DNA from: Pedobacter sp. ok626 | GTDB lineage: Bacteria > Bacteroidota > Bacteroidia > Sphingobacteriales > Sphingobacteriaceae | Direction: 5' to 3' | Assembly (NCBI RefSeq): GCF_900100435.1 | Contig: NZ_FNEX01000020.1 | Span: forward strand, 62,001-126,000 | Length of the DNA stretch: 64,000 nucleotides | Shown here: in pieces, positions 63,066 through 64,000 of the stretch | How the letters are laid out: each line of letters begins with the position of its first letter | Position numbering within the stretch: position 1 is the stretch's first letter | The notes under the pieces: generated by a model | What the model saw: only the letters and a program-made list of their open reading frames with translations | Told to the model about the DNA's origin: nothing | The model's database searches: none | Made by a program: the position numbers and the translations under genes

Positions 63066-63105
63066 AACCCTCTTTACAATCCGTAAAGAGGGTTTGGTTT
63101 TTTTA
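63065..63105 (+). terminator. Strong Rho-independent terminator
   Basis: AAACCCTCTTTAC (63065-63077) pairs perfectly with GTAAAGAGGGTTT (63083-63095), followed by GG and a run of Ts. It has no protein gene upstream for about 580 bases, so it appears to belong to the tRNA-like remnant. Confidence 0.85.
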
Positions 63106-63291
63106 CTGGAAAATTAATCGGCCTTAATGTTAGTGAAAAGGCTGTTTTTTGATTCGAGTCCATGGAGGTTTTTTGTTCAGATAGACTGGTCAATTCCGAC
63201 CAAGTATTAAAGATTAGAATAGGAGCATAAGAGAACGATGTTATGTGAAAATACAAAAGTGTACATCAGAAAACGACTGATTATTTTAAAT

Positions 63292-63315
63292 AAATGTCTC
63301 ATAATTGAGACATTT
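63292..63315. promoter_or_regulatory. Palindromic operator upstream of the TetR gene
   Basis: AAATGTCTCA (63292-63301) and TGAGACATTT (63306-63315) form perfect 10-bp arms around TAAT. It covers the -33/spacer region of the promoter just before the TetR gene, so binding would block transcription. It fits TetR autoregulation. Confidence 0.75.
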
Positions 63316-63319
63316 GTCT

Positions 63320-63327
63320 TATATTTG
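63320..63327 (+). promoter_or_regulatory. -7 promoter element of the TetR gene
   Basis: TATATTTG matches TAnnTTTG exactly and ends four bases before the ATG at 63332. Transcription would start at or almost at the start codon, giving a leaderless mRNA. Confidence 0.55.
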
Positions 63328-63331
63328 AGTC

Positions 63332-63889
63332 ATGAAAAGTACAAAAGATAAAATTATTGATGCTGCCGTTTTTTGCTTGAACAGGAATGAAAAGGCAAGC
63401 ATTGATGAGATTGCAAATCATCTGGACTTAAATAGAAGAACAATACATAGGTATTTCAAAGATCGAAGTACCTTAATTCAATGTTGTCGGGAGAAAATGA
63501 TGGCCACGTGTAACAAAGCTATGAATGAAGCCTATGAAAGTAGCGATGACGCCCTGAAACAGGTCGAAAACATGTTTTATGCCGCGTTGACTATTGGTAC
63601 AGAATACTCCTTCGTTAAAAAGCTTTTTGATCGTAGTGGATATTCTGATGTGGTTAATAGCGAAATGGAAGTTTATGATAATGTCAAATACAAATGGTTC
63701 ATGCTAATAGAAAAACTTCAGAAGACAGGTGTAATACGAAGTGCCGTTCCACTTCCATGGATTTATAACCTTTTTGGAGGAATGATAGACATCGCAATCT
63801 CTGCACAAGCAAGCGGAGATATAGCGGTAAATGACATTAAAAAGCTTTCGTGGGCGGCTTTCAAAGGAAGTATTGGAATAATCAATTAA
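63332..63889 (+). CDS. TetR/AcrR-family transcriptional regulator
   Basis: A 185-aa repressor. The N-terminal HTH (about residues 5-50: KDKIIDAAVFCLNRNEKASI, EIANHLDLNRRTIHRYFKDR) is followed by a helical ligand-binding domain (about 60-185). It is slightly unusual in having RTIHRYF where most members have GTIYYYF. It lies 26 bases before an alpha/beta hydrolase gene, which it probably controls together with itself through the palindrome at 63292-63315. Confidence 0.9.
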   Translation: MKSTKDKIIDAAVFCLNRNEKASIDEIANHLDLNRRTIHRYFKDRSTLIQCCREKMMATCNKAMNEAYESSDDALKQVENMFYAALTIGTEYSFVKKLFDRSGYSDVVNSEMEVYDNVKYKWFMLIEKLQKTGVIRSAVPLPWIYNLFGGMIDIAISAQASGDIAVNDIKKLSWAAFKGSIGIIN

Positions 63890-63915
63890 CGGGATGAAAA
63901 TAAATCAAAAAATCT

Positions 63916-64000
63916 ATGAATTCAAAACCTACATTACCGCAAAAAGAACAATATGATGACGAACATCTTGTGAGTCTATTGCCAGGCTTCACCAATCATT
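63916..64000 (+). CDS. Start of an alpha/beta hydrolase-like gene (cut by window end)
   Basis: An open frame from ATG 63916 to the edge of the window gives 28 codons: MNSKPTLPQKEQYDDEHLVS then LLPGFTNH. LLPGFTNH resembles the pre-strand region of epoxide-hydrolase/haloalkane-dehalogenase-type alpha/beta hydrolases (before the nucleophile elbow), but this is a short piece. Pairing with a TetR gene is common for such enzymes. Confidence 0.5.
   Translation, partial: MNSKPTLPQKEQYDDEHLVSLLPGFTNH

Larger units (their letters stand above)
62481..63331. other. 851-bp AT-rich non-coding region
   Basis: No credible gene was found. It holds two strong adjacent dyads (62600-62679), a tRNA-3'-end-like remnant (63033-63065) and a terminator (63065-63105), then the operator and promoter of the TetR gene. 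A 56-codon ORF starting at ATG 62534 merely reads through the dyads. The rest is AT-rich without recognisable signals. Confidence 0.6.

Noticed and set aside
63074..63256. 60-codon minus-strand frame overlapping the terminator
   Set aside because: It ends inside the terminator hairpin, has no supporting context and lacks a recognisable family.

Overview
The window looks like the chromosome of a free-living, glycan-degrading Bacteroidota, most like Sphingobacteriaceae (Pedobacter-type). The grounds are three SusC/SusD pairs, FecI/FecR-type sigma/anti-sigma pairs, a hybrid two-component system (HTCS), TlpA-like periplasmic thioredoxins, TAnnTTTG-type -7 promoter elements and a lack of Shine-Dalgarno sequences. 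No rRNA, CRISPR array, intact IS element or phage gene was seen. All calls come from reading the sequence; no database was searched.

Layout. (1) 185-4729, + strand: SPFH protein, transketolase, HAD phosphatase and class I fructose-bisphosphate aldolase, tightly packed or overlapping. (2) 4756-7695, - strand: PAS sensor kinase, a putative glycosyltransferase and a PLP-dependent ACC deaminase/D-cysteine desulfhydrase-like enzyme. A 54-codon small ORF candidate follows. (3) 8047-12772: RluD pseudouridine synthase and class IV aminotransferase, then an Lrp/AsnC regulator divergent from ornithine aminotransferase and arginase (arginine catabolism). (4) 12838-24330: ECF sigma, FecR, STN-containing SusC, SusD, DUF4843 lipoprotein, PKD-like lipoprotein and two TlpA thioredoxins, ending at a clear terminator; then an orphan BNR/sialidase-like protein. 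(5) 25672-34834: a second ECF sigma/FecR/STN-SusC/SusD set with two more TlpA proteins. Neither set contains an obvious carbohydrase. (6) 34998-53088: a polysaccharide utilisation locus with GH105, DUF2264, a convergent HTCS regulator, and an operon of TIG/beta-propeller lipoprotein, SusC without STN, SusD, DUF4361-type lipoprotein, GH2 and GH16. (7) 53156-59132, - strand: heavy-metal RND efflux system in which the inner-membrane pump is fused to its outer-membrane factor, plus adaptor and a small secreted protein. (8) 59133-64000: a small lipoprotein, an AlkD-like HEAT-repeat protein, a phospholipase C/P1-nuclease-like secreted protein, an 850-bp non-coding stretch with strong dyads and a tRNA-3'-end-like remnant, a TetR regulator with a palindromic operator, and the start of an alpha/beta hydrolase.

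How the genes fit together. The two ECF sets look like TonB-dependent trans-envelope signalling systems: substrate binding at SusC is sensed through its STN domain by FecR, which releases the sigma factor. Both share a related susC leader (mini-ORF plus hairpin) between fecR and susC. The third set is controlled instead by the HTCS, and a direct repeat (ATTWTACCCCT, 22-bp period) lies just upstream of the operon where an AraC-type activator would bind. Its enzymes (GH105, DUF2264, GH2, GH16) suggest a branched, uronate-bearing galactan such as plant arabinogalactan; that substrate is an inference.
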